Shown in pieces: positions 17,963 through 25,700 of a stretch of DNA of 64,000 nucleotides; positions within the stretch are counted from its first letter, which is position 1; each line of letters begins with the position of its first letter. Made by a program: the position numbers and the translations under genes. Source of the DNA: Paenarthrobacter nitroguajacolicus. Its GTDB lineage: Bacteria; Actinomycetota; Actinomycetes; Actinomycetales; Micrococcaceae. The stretch covers positions 310,001-374,000 of the forward strand of contig NZ_VNFK01000001.1 in the NCBI RefSeq assembly GCF_007786235.1, read 5' to 3'. The notes under the pieces are model-generated. The model was given only the letters and a program-made list of their open reading frames with translations. It was not told the DNA's origin and searched no databases.

Positions 17963-20900
17963 TCAGTATCCGATCGTGAGAAGGAGGCCGCGCTGCGGCT
18001 CAATGGTGATGGCTTCGCCCGGCGCGTAGCTGCGGGCTGACTGGAAGCCGTGGATCGCCGGAGCTTTGGTTACGGCACCCGTGGCGGCAGCACCGGCGTC
18101 GAAATCCAGGGTCACATGCTCAGTTTGCTCGGCCCATGAAGCCAGTGCTACAACCATTCCCTGGTCCGTCAGCCACGTGGTGGCCCGGACGTCCGGGTGG
18201 CTTGCCGTGACTGGCCCGTGGGGGTCCCAGAACCCACGCATGTGGGCCTGTTCCAAGCCATGCCGGGCCCAGAACTCCCAGAGCGGACGGTTATCCACTG
18301 CAGGCGCCCTGCCGGTCATACCGAACACCATTCCGCGCCACGGGTTGCCACCGCCCTCCAGCATCTCGCCCATGAGGCCGAAGGGAATGCCGGACAATTC
18401 CACCAGCCAATAGTCGGGATCGGTGGTGTCGTAGTCGAAGTATTCCCCCAGCCATAGCCTGTCCACATACGGCAACTGCTCCATGTACAGATTGGCCGAT
18501 GACGCGTATCCGTCGTGGGCCGTGAACTGGTTCGCGGAGTGGAGGTCAATCTCCGGGCCCTCCACTCCCCTCTCCCTGCAGGCCCTTTCCAGGACCTTGC
18601 GGACGCGCGCCATGGCGTGCCGGTCATAGGCGATGTCGTCCAGGTAGATGCCGTCAATGCCATCCTCGCCCTTGGCCAGTTCCGCCAGGCTCCGCACATA
18701 GAAGTTCTCCCACCGTGACTCGCCAGTGGTCACCACGGCGATGTCCTCCACGTTCGGGGCGAACCATGCGGAGACGTAACCACGTCCGGCGTGCTCCTGC
18801 AGCCAGATGTGGCCTGCTCCGGGACCATCGCTGAAGATCTCGTGGTCCAAGTGCAACAGCGGCAGCAACTCCGGGCTGTGGAACGTGAGCTCGCGGACCG
18901 TGTTGTAAATCTTGGCTTTGAGTCCGTTTCGATGGCACCCCGCAACGTACTCCCTCAGCGATTCGTGGGTCAGCAGGGGGTCATTGATGTAGGGCGCGGG
19001 AGCCGTGGCGTGGTGGACGTTGACCACAGTGGCTCCGGCGGCTTTGATATGTGCCGGGTTGGCGGGCTCGTGGAAGTAACGCTTGGACAGATGCTTTCCG
19101 GGTTCGATCGGTTTGAACGGCGTCAGCAGCAGACGGAAATTGAAGTCGAGCGGCTCACCTTCCTTGAGGGTGCGGGCACCGCTGAACGCGCGGACAGCCA
19201 CGCTCCCCTCGGCAGTCCGAAGGGTGACGCCGCCGCGGACCGTGTTTTCGCTGCCGTCCTCCTGCCGGTTGGCCCACGACACCGGCTCCACCAGCGGTTT
19301 CTCCCTGTAGAAGTTGGTGTTGAGGGGGCGTTCGTAGCTGCCGTCCCTCAGGGCCAACTGAACCCCGGCATTGACGCCTCCCAGCCACAGCGCGTCCTGG
19401 TTCTTCGACGACACCTCCCAGGTCCAGTCCAGGCTTTCCGGCCGCCTGCCGCCCGGGACACCCAATCCCATGGCGAGCGGAACCGCAGCCTCGTGGAAAC
19501 CAAGCTGCAGGCCGACGTCGTTCACGTCCAAAGTGTCCTCCGGCGTCAGGCGCAGGGCGTACGTGACTGCGCCCTCGGCGTCGAGAACGCCGTTCAGTTC
19601 CAGCGCTACCGGAGTCTTGCCATCCGTCCGACCTGCCCAATGGCAGCGCCAAGTAACCCGGCCCGGACCGTCCACGGTGAACTCGATCGGCGAAAACTCC
19701 CAGCCGACCCCGTCTATTTCCAGGCTCACTGGAGCGTCAAGCAGCTCGACGGCGGGACCATCCGTTGACGTCACAGCGGCAGTGAACGTGGACGTCACCT
19801 GAGCCGGAAGTCCCGATTCCGAGAGCCGGAGGGACCTGCCGAGAATCGCCAAAGACCGGTTTGGTACATCCACCGTGACGGCCGTGAAGGGTGCTACGAG
19901 CTCCGTGTCCTGGGCCATCGGCGAATCCAGCCATGCGAGGCGCCGCAGCAGACGTGGGTCGCCGAAATCACCCGACAGGATCGTCGAATCTGATTCCGGG
20001 GCCACGTCCAGCGTGACCGCGACGTTTTGGGCGTGGCACCCGGCCGCTTCGATGGTCAGGACCGCGGAAAGAGTGGTTCCCGCTGCATCCTTGGGAACGG
20101 GAAGGATCACGTACAGGGCTTGTACCTCCCCCGCCGGTACAGCCAGCGTCCTGTGCCAAGGCGCGCCATGACGGTCCACGCCGTGGGTATTGATGCAGTG
20201 CCCGCCGGCCGGGGATCTCACCTCCACGGTGACGCCCTCCAGGTCCTCCTGTGCGTAGAGCCCCAGTTGGACCACGTAGTCTTCCCCGGCGTGACCCTGC
20301 GCTTGGAAGGTACCGGCCGGTCCGTTGATCACCCAGTGCGCCGGCAGGTCCCCACGCATGGAGATGGGATTGAGCCGGTCCTCCGGGAACACCAGGAAGG
20401 CTTCGCCCGCATGACCGCTGCGGAGCCGCTCCAACTCGTCCGTGCGGGCCGTGAAGTTCATCGGCGCGAAGGAGTCACGCTCACTGGCGGCCTCGTAGCG
20501 GAGGACGCTGGCGTGGGGCAACTCGGGTTGCTCTTCGGGCGCCCAGGCAGAGCGCACGACGGCGGCCGCCCAGGCCGGCTCCGCGGCCAGACGACGCGGG
20601 AGGTACTGGGCTTGGGGATAGTGGGGTTTACCCAGCATCGCGTAGGGCAGGTAGTAGGCGAAATAGATGCCCGCACCGTCGATGGCTTCGAACACCAAGG
20701 TTCCAGACTCCCGGGTTGCCTGTTCCACCACGACGTTCCGGACCCTCAATGCCGTTTTTTCCGAAACAACGATGACCTCCACCGCTGACGGGTCTTTGTC
20801 CTGCCGACGCCATGGCAGGACCACCCTGTGGGCCGGGGCAGCACCGGTGCTTCCAGCATGGACTTCCATGACGAACCGGTGATTTCCCAACAGCAGTTTG

Positions 20901-21013
20901 TCCCACGTCCCGGTTCCGCCTTCCACCTCCGGGTGGCCAATGCCGGGTTTGCCATGGGAGGTGGTTACTGGCGGGGAAATGGTGGCCGATGAAACCGGCG
21001 AGGGCAGCGGCAT
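17963..21013 (-). CDS. Large glycoside-hydrolase-like protein (DUF6067-like)
   Basis: A protein of about 1016 residues, first in the three-gene operon. The C-terminal third resembles a (beta/alpha)8 glycosidase domain of the DUF6067 type: DGIDGIYLDDIAYDRHAMARVRKVL, EGPEIDLHSANQF and LWLGEYFDYDTTDPDYW contain acidic residues that could be catalytic. The N-terminal two thirds are beta-rich (several Ig-like or sugar-binding modules). I choose ATG 21013, preceded by AGGAG at 8 bases, over ATG 21106, which has no ribosome site. No signal peptide is visible, so it may act in the cytoplasm on imported oligosaccharide. Substrate unknown; the family call is moderate. Confidence 0.7.
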   Translation of the reverse strand: MPLPSPVSSATISPPVTTSHGKPGIGHPEVEGGTGTWDKLLLGNHRFVMEVHAGSTGAAPAHRVVLPWRRQDKDPSAVEVIVVSEKTALRVRNVVVEQATRESGTLVFEAIDGAGIYFAYYLPYAMLGKPHYPQAQYLPRRLAAEPAWAAAVVRSAWAPEEQPELPHASVLRYEAASERDSFAPMNFTARTDELERLRSGHAGEAFLVFPEDRLNPISMRGDLPAHWVINGPAGTFQAQGHAGEDYVVQLGLYAQEDLEGVTVEVRSPAGGHCINTHGVDRHGAPWHRTLAVPAGEVQALYVILPVPKDAAGTTLSAVLTIEAAGCHAQNVAVTLDVAPESDSTILSGDFGDPRLLRRLAWLDSPMAQDTELVAPFTAVTVDVPNRSLAILGRSLRLSESGLPAQVTSTFTAAVTSTDGPAVELLDAPVSLEIDGVGWEFSPIEFTVDGPGRVTWRCHWAGRTDGKTPVALELNGVLDAEGAVTYALRLTPEDTLDVNDVGLQLGFHEAAVPLAMGLGVPGGRRPESLDWTWEVSSKNQDALWLGGVNAGVQLALRDGSYERPLNTNFYREKPLVEPVSWANRQEDGSENTVRGGVTLRTAEGSVAVRAFSGARTLKEGEPLDFNFRLLLTPFKPIEPGKHLSKRYFHEPANPAHIKAAGATVVNVHHATAPAPYINDPLLTHESLREYVAGCHRNGLKAKIYNTVRELTFHSPELLPLLHLDHEIFSDGPGAGHIWLQEHAGRGYVSAWFAPNVEDIAVVTTGESRWENFYVRSLAELAKGEDGIDGIYLDDIAYDRHAMARVRKVLERACRERGVEGPEIDLHSANQFTAHDGYASSANLYMEQLPYVDRLWLGEYFDYDTTDPDYWLVELSGIPFGLMGEMLEGGGNPWRGMVFGMTGRAPAVDNRPLWEFWARHGLEQAHMRGFWDPHGPVTASHPDVRATTWLTDQGMVVALASWAEQTEHVTLDFDAGAAATGAVTKAPAIHGFQSARSYAPGEAITIEPQRGLLLTIGY

Positions 21014-21158
21014 CGCTGTGACTCCTGAAGGTAGCTTCCGGGGCTTTTCACCGAGTTGGTGAATCCTTACATCATCCCGGCGTTCCTTGGAATCGTAAAG
21101 GGTCATTACGATGCGTACTCACTGGCATTTCGACGGAAATTGGATCGACAAACCGCGC

Positions 21159-21189
21159 CTTATACATACTTCAGGAGCGGCCGCGTCAA
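21159..21189 (-). promoter_or_regulatory. Possible promoter of the glycoside-hydrolase operon
   Basis: On the minus strand TTGACG (21189-21184) and TATAAG (21164-21159) are separated by 19 bases, longer than the optimum of 17. They lie about 150 bp upstream of the preferred start of the 21013 gene. No palindromic operator was seen in this gap, and no dedicated regulator adjoins the operon. Confidence 0.3.
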
Positions 21190-21204
21190 CGCCGGAAGCT
21201 CCAG

Positions 21205-21768
21205 TTAGGAGACTGCAGTGAGTTGCCCTGACTTTGCTTTTCGACGCGAACGGTAATTTGCGGCCTTGATGCGATTGCCGCACTCCTCCATGCCGCACCA
21301 AGTCCTGGTACCGCTACGGGATCGATCAATAAAGATGCGCGTGCAGTTCTCCCGCCCGCACTCCTTGAGCTTCGACTTCTCGTCCCCAGCCAGCAGCTCG
21401 GCGGCTGCCGTTGCAATGCTGGTAGCGAGACTGCTCGAGTCACCCGCCCGAATCAAATCGGCGCCCTCAAGCCGGAGACGCGGGGTTCTGCCTTCGAGCT
21501 TCTTGTTCACTACGTCTACGTCGACATCAAGGGGCGCCGAACCCGCCATTTCGGTGGTCACCATCCGATAGATGGCCTCACGTAATCCAATTAGCTCAGC
21601 AAATTCGACGTCGGATATGGCCAGGGGCGTGGTGATGATGCCCGCCTCAGCAGCCCAGACCTCAAGGTCACGCGGCGAATTGAGCAACTCTTCCAGGTCC
21701 GAGCGACGCCACTTCAAGGTGCCGGCGAAGTCCAATGCGGCATTGCCGCTGACGAAAACAAAGCTCAT
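21205..21768 (-). CDS. CGNR zinc-finger (ABATE domain) transcriptional regulator
   Basis: A 187-residue protein of the ABATE/CGNR family. The N-terminus FVFVSGNAALDFAGTLKWRRSDLEELL matches the start of the ABATE domain, and the C-terminus has the zinc-finger-like block LKECGRENCTRIFIDRSRSGTRTWCGMEECGNRIKA, with cysteine pairs and a basic helix expected to bind DNA. Annotated members are putative stress-linked regulators with few studied cases. The gene is divergent from the DinB-like gene. A GTCACC-type palindrome (21769-21789) touches its start codon and a second lies 41 bp away, which suggests autoregulation. It is the natural candidate to bind the same palindrome before 23736. Confidence 0.85.
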   Translation of the reverse strand: MSFVFVSGNAALDFAGTLKWRRSDLEELLNSPRDLEVWAAEAGIITTPLAISDVEFAELIGLREAIYRMVTTEMAGSAPLDVDVDVVNKKLEGRTPRLRLEGADLIRAGDSSSLATSIATAAAELLAGDEKSKLKECGRENCTRIFIDRSRSGTRTWCGMEECGNRIKAANYRSRRKAKSGQLTAVS

Positions 21769-21789
21769 GTAACCATCTTGACAGGTGAC
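21769..21789. promoter_or_regulatory. Palindromic operator copy 1 (GTAACC-N9-GGTGAC)
   Basis: A 21-bp inverted repeat directly beside the CGNR start codon at 21768. One half-site is GGTGAC followed by GAAC, the other is GTAACC with one deviation. The centre reads ATCTTGACA and so contains a TTGACA hexamer. Three further copies with the same 6-9-6 geometry lie at 21810, 23612 and 23662. Binding here would block transcription or translation start of the regulator. Confidence 0.75.
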
Positions 21790-21809
21790 GAACCTCGCAG
21801 CAAGCTTGA

Positions 21810-21830
21810 GTCACCACCTAAGCCGGTGAC
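21810..21830. promoter_or_regulatory. Palindromic operator copy 2 (GTCACC-N9-GGTGAC)
   Basis: Perfect half-sites GTCACC and GGTGAC separated by nine bases. It starts 41 bp after copy 1, close to four helical turns, so two dimers could bind the same DNA face. A weak -35-like TTGAGT (21806-21811) overlaps its left edge and GATATC follows its right edge, so it would occlude a promoter firing toward the DinB-like gene at 21860. Confidence 0.75.
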
Positions 21831-21859
21831 GATATCGGTTTACGACTAAAGGAACAGCA

Positions 21860-22360
21860 ATGCTTGATCGTCAGGATTACTTGTATTTCACGGAGCGCGC
21901 CCTTGACGGCATGACTTCGATTGTCCGCGGGTTGGGAGATGACCTGGCCAACCGCAAACCGTCGCTCGAGGGGGCCAATTCACCCTTCGCCCTCCTCACC
22001 CATTGCGTCGGCGTGATCGACTACTGGGTGGGATACCTGATCGCCGGCCGGCACACCGATCGGGATCGCGAAGCGGAATTCCTCGCTTCAGGCCCCATCC
22101 AGCCACTCCTTTTGGAGGTGCGGTCCACGAAGGCGCAGCTCATCGAGGACGTACTGAACGCCGAACCCGAAGCACCCCTTCGCAGCGTGCCACCAGCCGA
22201 CTTCCAAGGCCCGGACCGGACGCTTACTCAAGGCGGAGCGCTCCAACACGTTTTCGAGGAACTGGCACAGCATCACGGCCAGATGGAGCTGATGCGGGAC
22301 GTCATCGTCGCGGAACACGCCGGCCACCTGATCACCGTGAACAACGCGGTCCGGTCATGA
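21860..22360 (+). CDS. DinB-like (DUF664) putative metal- and thiol-dependent enzyme
   Basis: A 166-residue four-helix-bundle protein of the DinB/DUF664 type. Three histidine positions typical of the metal site are visible: H48 in ALLTHCVGVIDYW, H130 in GALQHVFEELAQHH and H138/H139. In actinobacteria this fold includes mycothiol- and bacillithiol-type S-transferases and maleylpyruvate isomerase, so addition of a low-molecular-weight thiol to an electrophile is plausible. It is the first gene after operator copy 2 and overlaps the aminotransferase-like gene by four bases (ATGA). Activity is inferred from fold and context. Confidence 0.85.
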   Translation: MLDRQDYLYFTERALDGMTSIVRGLGDDLANRKPSLEGANSPFALLTHCVGVIDYWVGYLIAGRHTDRDREAEFLASGPIQPLLLEVRSTKAQLIEDVLNAEPEAPLRSVPPADFQGPDRTLTQGGALQHVFEELAQHHGQMELMRDVIVAEHAGHLITVNNAVRS

Positions 22361-23577
22361 GCACCGGACAGTTCGACACCATCAACCGGGAACGATTGCG
22401 TGGCGGCTATGGAGTGAAATGGGGCGCGCTTCAGTCCGACGTCCTGGCCTCCTGGGTGGCAGACATGGATTTCGGAACGCCCCCGGCGGTCCGCGAGGCC
22501 ATTCAAGAGGTCGTCGAACGACACGACCTTGGGTATCCGTTCTGGCCGGGTGAGGATCCCGTCATTGAAGCGTTCGAAGCGCGAATGAGCAGCCACCACC
22601 ACTGGACTCCCACCCCTGGCAGGACGCGGATCTACACAGACCTGATCCAGGTACTCCAGGTCATGATCGAACACTCGACGTCTCCTGGGGATGGCATCGC
22701 AATCCACGTGCCCACGTACCCTCCGTTTTTGGCCGCCATCGAGCGATCCGGTCGTCGAATAATTCCCATCCCCATGATCGAAACCGGCGGAAAGTGGAGA
22801 TTCGACACCGAGGGGCTCACAGATCAGTTGCGGCGAGAGAACTGCAGAATGCTGGTGTTGGTGAACCCCCAAAATCCCACGGGCAGAGTCTTCAACGGGG
22901 AAGAATTGGCCAGCCTGGCGCACACATCCGAAGAACTCGATCTTGTGGTGTTCTCGGACGAAATCCATGCGGACCTAACGTACGACGACCACCGCCATAT
23001 ACCCTTCGCGTCACTGGGGAAGGACGCCGCGGACCGGACCATCACTGCAACCTCGGCCACAAAAGCCTTCAACATTGCGGGTATGCGTTGTGCGGTTGCC
23101 CATATCGGGCCACAAGCCGTGTGGGACGCGCTGGAGAGTGAACCGCTGGACTACTTTGGGCAACCAAGCATTCTCAGCAGAGTGGCAACAGTTGCCGCAT
23201 GGACTCAAAGTGAGCCATGGCTTGTCGAACTCAAGGCCACACTCTCAGCCAATCGCCGGATCATCAAGCTGTGGACTCAGGACCTGCCCTACGAAGTCCG
23301 GAGCCATGAGCCCGATGCGACCTACCTCAGCTGGCTCGATTTCTCCGATGCCGGCCTGGATCTGCACGATCCCGCAGCCGATCTGGAACGCAGAGCCCGC
23401 GTGAGGTTGAGCCAGGGGGCCGAATTCTCACAACACACGAGCCTGGACACCACAACGTTCGCGCGCATCAACTTTGCCACCAGCACCTCAAATCTCCTCG
23501 ACATTCTCGGTCGCATTCGCTGTGCCACGACGCGAGCCGCGGCGAGGAATTGGACCGAGAACAACTGCATTTTCTGA
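22357..23577 (+). CDS. PatB/MalY-type PLP enzyme (C-S beta-lyase or aminotransferase)
   Basis: A 406-residue fold-type I PLP enzyme. N-terminal blocks NRERLRGGYGVKWGALQSDVLASWVADMDFGTPPAVREAI and PFWPGEDPVIEAF are characteristic of the MalY/PatB branch (cystathionine beta-lyase-like) and not of general aminotransferases. The PLP lysine is K236 in TATSATKAFNIAGMR, the cofactor ring pocket is LVNPQNPTGRVF and VFSDEIHADLTYDDHRH. Such lyases split cysteine S-conjugates into a thiol, ammonia and pyruvate via 2-aminoacrylate. It is coupled to the DinB-like gene, and a RidA protein that deals with 2-aminoacrylate is encoded 1.6 kb downstream. Confidence 0.88.
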   Translation: MSTGQFDTINRERLRGGYGVKWGALQSDVLASWVADMDFGTPPAVREAIQEVVERHDLGYPFWPGEDPVIEAFEARMSSHHHWTPTPGRTRIYTDLIQVLQVMIEHSTSPGDGIAIHVPTYPPFLAAIERSGRRIIPIPMIETGGKWRFDTEGLTDQLRRENCRMLVLVNPQNPTGRVFNGEELASLAHTSEELDLVVFSDEIHADLTYDDHRHIPFASLGKDAADRTITATSATKAFNIAGMRCAVAHIGPQAVWDALESEPLDYFGQPSILSRVATVAAWTQSEPWLVELKATLSANRRIIKLWTQDLPYEVRSHEPDATYLSWLDFSDAGLDLHDPAADLERRARVRLSQGAEFSQHTSLDTTTFARINFATSTSNLLDILGRIRCATTRAAARNWTENNCIF

Positions 23578-23611
23578 AACCCCAGCCTTCTCAGCCCTGC
23601 AATAACTATGC

Positions 23612-23632
23612 GTCACCGTCTTGACCGGTGAC
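23612..23632. promoter_or_regulatory. Palindromic operator copy 3 (GTCACC-N9-GGTGAC)
   Basis: Perfect GTCACC and GGTGAC half-sites around GTCTTGACC, followed by GAAC as in copy 1. It lies in the 158-bp gap before the MFS gene at 23736. The central TTGACC could act as a -35 element, but no convincing -10 hexamer sits 16-18 bases downstream. Confidence 0.75.
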
Positions 23633-23661
23633 GAACATTACATCAAACTGATGACGCGTTC

Positions 23662-23682
23662 GTCACCTACCAAGGGGGTGAC
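23662..23682. promoter_or_regulatory. Palindromic operator copy 4 (GTCACC-N9-GGTGAC)
   Basis: Perfect half-sites around TACCAAGGG, preceded by TTC so that the outer sequence TTCGTCACC mirrors the GGTGACGAA of copies 1 and 3. It starts 50 bp after copy 3 and ends about 50 bp before the TTG start of the MFS gene. Confidence 0.75.
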
Positions 23683-23735
23683 GTTGCTTGTCTCTGCGAT
23701 CAACGAGGATCGCATTCACTCATAGGGAGAAAATC

Positions 23736-25127
23736 TTGTTAGAACCCTCAACAACCAACATTGGTTCCAAGCAACAAGCACCCGGGTCCCCGTCCTCCGT
23801 GTCCGCACGGCTGGAGCGGCTGCCATGGAGCCGGTTCCAAAGAAGCATTTTCCTCGTCGTAGCCACCGCTTGGCTCTTCGACTCCATCGACCTCGGCGCC
23901 ATCACATTCCTGCTCTCACCTATAAGTACCGAATTCCACCTCTCGGCTGCGCAGGCAGGCCTGCTGGGAAGCGCCAGCTTCGCCGGAATGCTGACGGGTG
24001 CCATTGCCGCCGGTTCCCTTGCCGACCGCATCGGCAGGCAGAAAGTCTTCCAGTACAGCATCCTCATCTGGGGTGTGGCGAGCCTCGCGCTCGTCTTCGC
24101 CTGGGACTTCAACAGCGTCGCGAGCTTCCGTTTCCTCCTGGGAGTAGGCATGGGCGCCGAGTTCCCTGTCGCTGCAGCCCTTATCGCCGAGTTCATGCCC
24201 GCCAAGAAACGCGGCAGGTACGCGGCACTTCTTGAGGGTGCCTGGCCAGTTGGATTCATCGCTGCGGGAGCCATTGCATACTTCATGGTTCCGGCCTGGG
24301 GCTGGCGCGGCTTCTTTGCCCTCCAGGCTGTGCTCGCCCTCTGGGCATTGGTCATCCGACGCAGCGTTCCGGAGTCACCGCGCTGGCTGGCCTCACGCGG
24401 CCTTACGATCGAAGCCGACCGTGTGATGACCGGCATAGAGACAGCCGTCGCCAAAGCGTCGGGCTCACCGCTCCCCGATTATGACGTTGTGAGCGTTGCG
24501 GCCAAAACTTCCGAAGAACCACGCGGTATTCGCGCTCTCTTTGTCCCGGAGTACCGTCGCCGCACCATCATGCTGTGGCTCGTCTGGTTCTGCATCCTCT
24601 TCGGCTACTACGGACTCACCACGTGGATCGGCAAGCTTCTTACCGACAGCGGGTTCGACGTCGTCAAGAGCATAGGTTTCATTCTCCTGATGGCCCTGTG
24701 GGGTATCCCGGGGTTCATCTCGGCAGCCTTCCTCATCGAAGTCATTGGCCGCAAGTACTGCCTGGCCCTTTACACAGTCCTGTCCGCCGCCGCTGCGTTC
24801 TTCTACGGTCAAGCAGCCGGCGAAACCCAACTCATGATCTACGGTTCACTTCTGCAGTTCTTCTTCTTCGGGATGTGGTCCTCCATCTACGCCTTCACCC
24901 CCGAACTGTTTCCGACCAGAGCCCGCGGCATCGGCGTCGGAACGGCGACGGCTGCGGGTCGTCTCGGCGCGCTGCTGGGACCGATTGTGGTCCCCCTGCT
25001 GCTGGCAGCAGGGGGCACGAGCTTGGTCTTCAGCGCGAGCGCTGCCTTGTTCGTACTGGCCGCTGTCATAGTCCTGATCGCACTACCGGAGACAAAACAC
25101 GCCGTCCTCGAAGACATTTCCCACTAA
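23736..25127 (+). CDS. MFS transporter of the palindrome-linked module
   Basis: A 463-residue, 12-helix major facilitator. Family motifs: DRIGRQKVFQYSILIWG after helix 2, GMGAEFPVAAALIAEFMPAKKRGRYAALLEG in helix 4 and its following loop, RRSVPESPRWLASRG before the central loop and ALPETKHAVLEDISH at the C-terminus, as in the sugar porter/aromatic acid symporter groups. The TTG at 23736 follows AGGGAGAAAATC and is preferred to an upstream in-frame start at 23688 that would sit almost on operator copy 4. It precedes ridA by 66 bp. Import of the substrate processed by the DinB/lyase pair is the likely role. Confidence 0.87.
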   Translation: MLEPSTTNIGSKQQAPGSPSSVSARLERLPWSRFQRSIFLVVATAWLFDSIDLGAITFLLSPISTEFHLSAAQAGLLGSASFAGMLTGAIAAGSLADRIGRQKVFQYSILIWGVASLALVFAWDFNSVASFRFLLGVGMGAEFPVAAALIAEFMPAKKRGRYAALLEGAWPVGFIAAGAIAYFMVPAWGWRGFFALQAVLALWALVIRRSVPESPRWLASRGLTIEADRVMTGIETAVAKASGSPLPDYDVVSVAAKTSEEPRGIRALFVPEYRRRTIMLWLVWFCILFGYYGLTTWIGKLLTDSGFDVVKSIGFILLMALWGIPGFISAAFLIEVIGRKYCLALYTVLSAAAAFFYGQAAGETQLMIYGSLLQFFFFGMWSSIYAFTPELFPTRARGIGVGTATAAGRLGALLGPIVVPLLLAAGGTSLVFSASAALFVLAAVIVLIALPETKHAVLEDISH

Positions 25128-25193
25128 CCCCAAGTGCTTGGGAGGCCTAAGAATCTTCCCAAGCACACCCGGACCAGGAGCCCATGAAACAAG

Positions 25194-25616
25194 ATGAGAG
25201 CAACGAACATCATCAGCAGGATCGCGACAGACACTGCCCCGCCGGCGGCCGGACCATACGCCCAAGCCGTCAGGCACGGTGACCTCCTCTATGTCAGCGG
25301 ACAGCTACCGATCAATCCCCTGACACTCCGAATAGAGAGCCCAACCGACGCATCTGCCCAGACGAGACAGGTCCTCGACAATGTAGCCAGCATCCTGAAC
25401 CATGCGGGGGGAAGCCTCCAGAGCGTTCTTAAGGTCACCATCTTCCTGACGAGAATCGAGGACTTCGCGGACGTGAACCGGATATATGAGCAGGTGCTCG
25501 GTGAGGACTTCCCCGCCAGGTCGTGCATTGCAGTTTCCGCGCTGCCCCATCCGGATGCCGTGGTGGAAATCGAAGTCACAGCGACGCTCCCTTCTCCTGT
25601 TGAAGTAGCGCTCTAG
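25194..25616 (+). CDS. RidA-family enamine/imine deaminase
   Basis: A 140-residue RidA (YjgF/YER057c/UK114) protein. Signature segments are APPAAGPYAQAVRHGDLLYVSGQLP near the N-terminus, DNVASILNHAGGSLQSVLKVTIFLT in the middle and EDFPARSCIAVSALPHPDAVVEIEVTA with the conserved arginine of the active site. RidA hydrolyses reactive enamines such as 2-aminoacrylate released by PLP lyases, which fits the C-S lyase at 22357. Start selection is awkward: AGGAG (25176-25180) is 13 bases from the ATG at 25194 but only 3 from an out-of-frame ATG at 25184 that opens a 32-codon overlapping frame ending at 25282. Confidence 0.9.
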   Translation: MRATNIISRIATDTAPPAAGPYAQAVRHGDLLYVSGQLPINPLTLRIESPTDASAQTRQVLDNVASILNHAGGSLQSVLKVTIFLTRIEDFADVNRIYEQVLGEDFPARSCIAVSALPHPDAVVEIEVTATLPSPVEVAL

Positions 25617-25627
25617 GAGGTCGGGGG

Positions 25628-25663
25628 GGCTGTGTCTGTCCTATGAAGCGGTCCGACACAGCC
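25628..25663 (+). terminator. Hairpin terminator after ridA
   Basis: A 9-bp perfect stem (25628-25636 with 25655-25663) and an 18-base loop lie 11 bp after the ridA stop and before the convergent cutC gene. There is only a short TTCCCC tail, so it may act without a U-tract, as is common in high-GC actinobacteria. Confidence 0.5.
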
Positions 25664-25700
25664 TTCCCCACTCTGGAACCGGTCCGGTTGGTGTCCCGGT

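Noticed and set aside
21013..21106. Longer start at 21106 for the glycoside-hydrolase-like gene
   Set aside because: The in-frame ATG at 21013 has AGGAG at proper spacing, while 21106 has no ribosome site; the extra 31 residues show no domain or signal peptide.
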